Origin: an uncultured Clostridia bacterium
GTDB taxonomy: Bacteria > Bacillota > Clostridia > Oscillospirales > Oscillospiraceae
Assembly: GCA_938049125.1 (NCBI GenBank)
Contig: CALICR010000008.1
Span: forward strand, 1-5,296
Length of the DNA: 5,296 nucleotides
Direction of reading: 5' to 3'
Part shown: piece after piece, positions 5,047 to 5,296 of the stretch
How the letters are laid out: every line of letters starts with the position of its first letter
Position numbering within the stretch: position 1 is the stretch's first letter
Translations under genes and position numbers: made by a program
Notes under the pieces: generated by a model
What the model was told of the DNA's origin: nothing
The model's database searches: none
Seen by the model: only the letters and a program-made list of their open reading frames with translations

Positions 5047-5296
5047 GTGGAGGTCTACTGGGTCTGGCTGAGCGGGCTGGAGGGACTTGGCACCAGGGGA
5101 AGAATTCGGGTGCTCTCTGCCTTCGGCACGCCGGAGCGCGCCTACCGTGCCACTGAGGCCGAGCTGCGCGAGGCGGCGGAGCTGACGGCGGAGGACCGGG
5201 CGGCGCTCATGGACCGGGACCTCGGACCGGCGGAGAAGATCCTGCGGGAGTGCCGCGAGAAGGACATCCGCGTCATCCCGCTGGACAGCCCGGACT
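5047..5296 (+). CDS. dprA: DNA-processing protein DprA, N-terminal part (3' end beyond window)
   Basis: DprA (also Smf) binds incoming single-stranded DNA in the cytoplasm and loads RecA during natural transformation; it is also found widely in bacteria not known to be competent. Only 83 codons and one base are present. The visible part matches the family's N-terminal SAM/HhH-like region: YWVWLSGLEGLGTRGRIRVL (residues 4-23), AFGTPERAYRATEAEL (25-40), the helix AEKILRECREKDIRVI (62-77) and a final LDSPD, which in DprA usually continues as DYP. The Rossmann-like domain with its GSR motif would lie beyond the edge. It starts with GTG 21 bp after the methyltransferase gene and is probably co-transcribed. 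The order methyltransferase-dprA supports the call. Whether the gene is intact cannot be judged. Confidence 0.9.
   Translation, partial: MEVYWVWLSGLEGLGTRGRIRVLSAFGTPERAYRATEAELREAAELTAEDRAALMDRDLGPAEKILRECREKDIRVIPLDSPD

Noticed and set aside
4554..5156. A plus-strand 200-residue open frame overlapping the methyltransferase gene and dprA
   Set aside because: It is a frame-shifted reading of two well-supported genes, giving Gly/Arg/Pro-rich low-complexity protein.

Overview
The window looks like chromosome of a high-GC Firmicute, most likely a gut Oscillospiraceae/Ruminococcaceae-type clostridium (Oscillibacter or Flavonifractor relatives). This is inferred from perfect sigma-A promoter boxes, strong purine Shine-Dalgarno sites, a GC-rich codon bias, a typical Firmicute GreA and a large secreted InlB-type repeat protein. 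No database search was possible, so genus-level placement is a guess.

Layout. Positions 1-3402 are filled by one minus-strand gene that runs off the left edge. It encodes at least 1134 residues of a secreted, multidomain surface protein: signal peptide, Ala/Glu-rich spacer, a series of InlB B-type (Listeria-Bacteroides) repeats, two stretches I cannot assign, and one Ig-like domain. It ends in near-identical 71-residue (213 bp) tandem repeats cut by the window edge. I checked the frame codon by codon from 3402 to 1 and found no stop or frameshift. Positions 3403-3743 are a divergent intergenic region holding the promoter of the surface-protein gene (minus strand), a GC-rich block with regularly spaced A/T tracts, and a consensus promoter for greA (plus strand). 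Positions 3744-5296 carry, on the plus strand, greA (transcript cleavage factor), a TrmH/SpoU-family RNA 2'-O-methyltransferase, and the first 83 codons of dprA (DNA-processing protein), which runs off the right edge.

How the genes work together. The greA, methyltransferase and dprA genes are co-directional with 58 and 21 bp gaps and look like a housekeeping cluster for transcription fidelity, RNA modification and handling of incoming single-stranded DNA. A long hairpin with a poor U-tract lies between greA and the methyltransferase gene and may set how much transcription reads through. The divergent surface protein is an unrelated accessory gene, and its internal base composition and repeats suggest modular assembly and recent repeat duplication.

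I do not see a CRISPR array, phage, transposon, defence system or clearly new system. The points most worth a second look are a perfect 13-bp hairpin just after the signal-peptide codons, a low-GC unassigned module and a Cys/His cluster in the surface protein, and the helically spaced A/T tracts upstream of greA.
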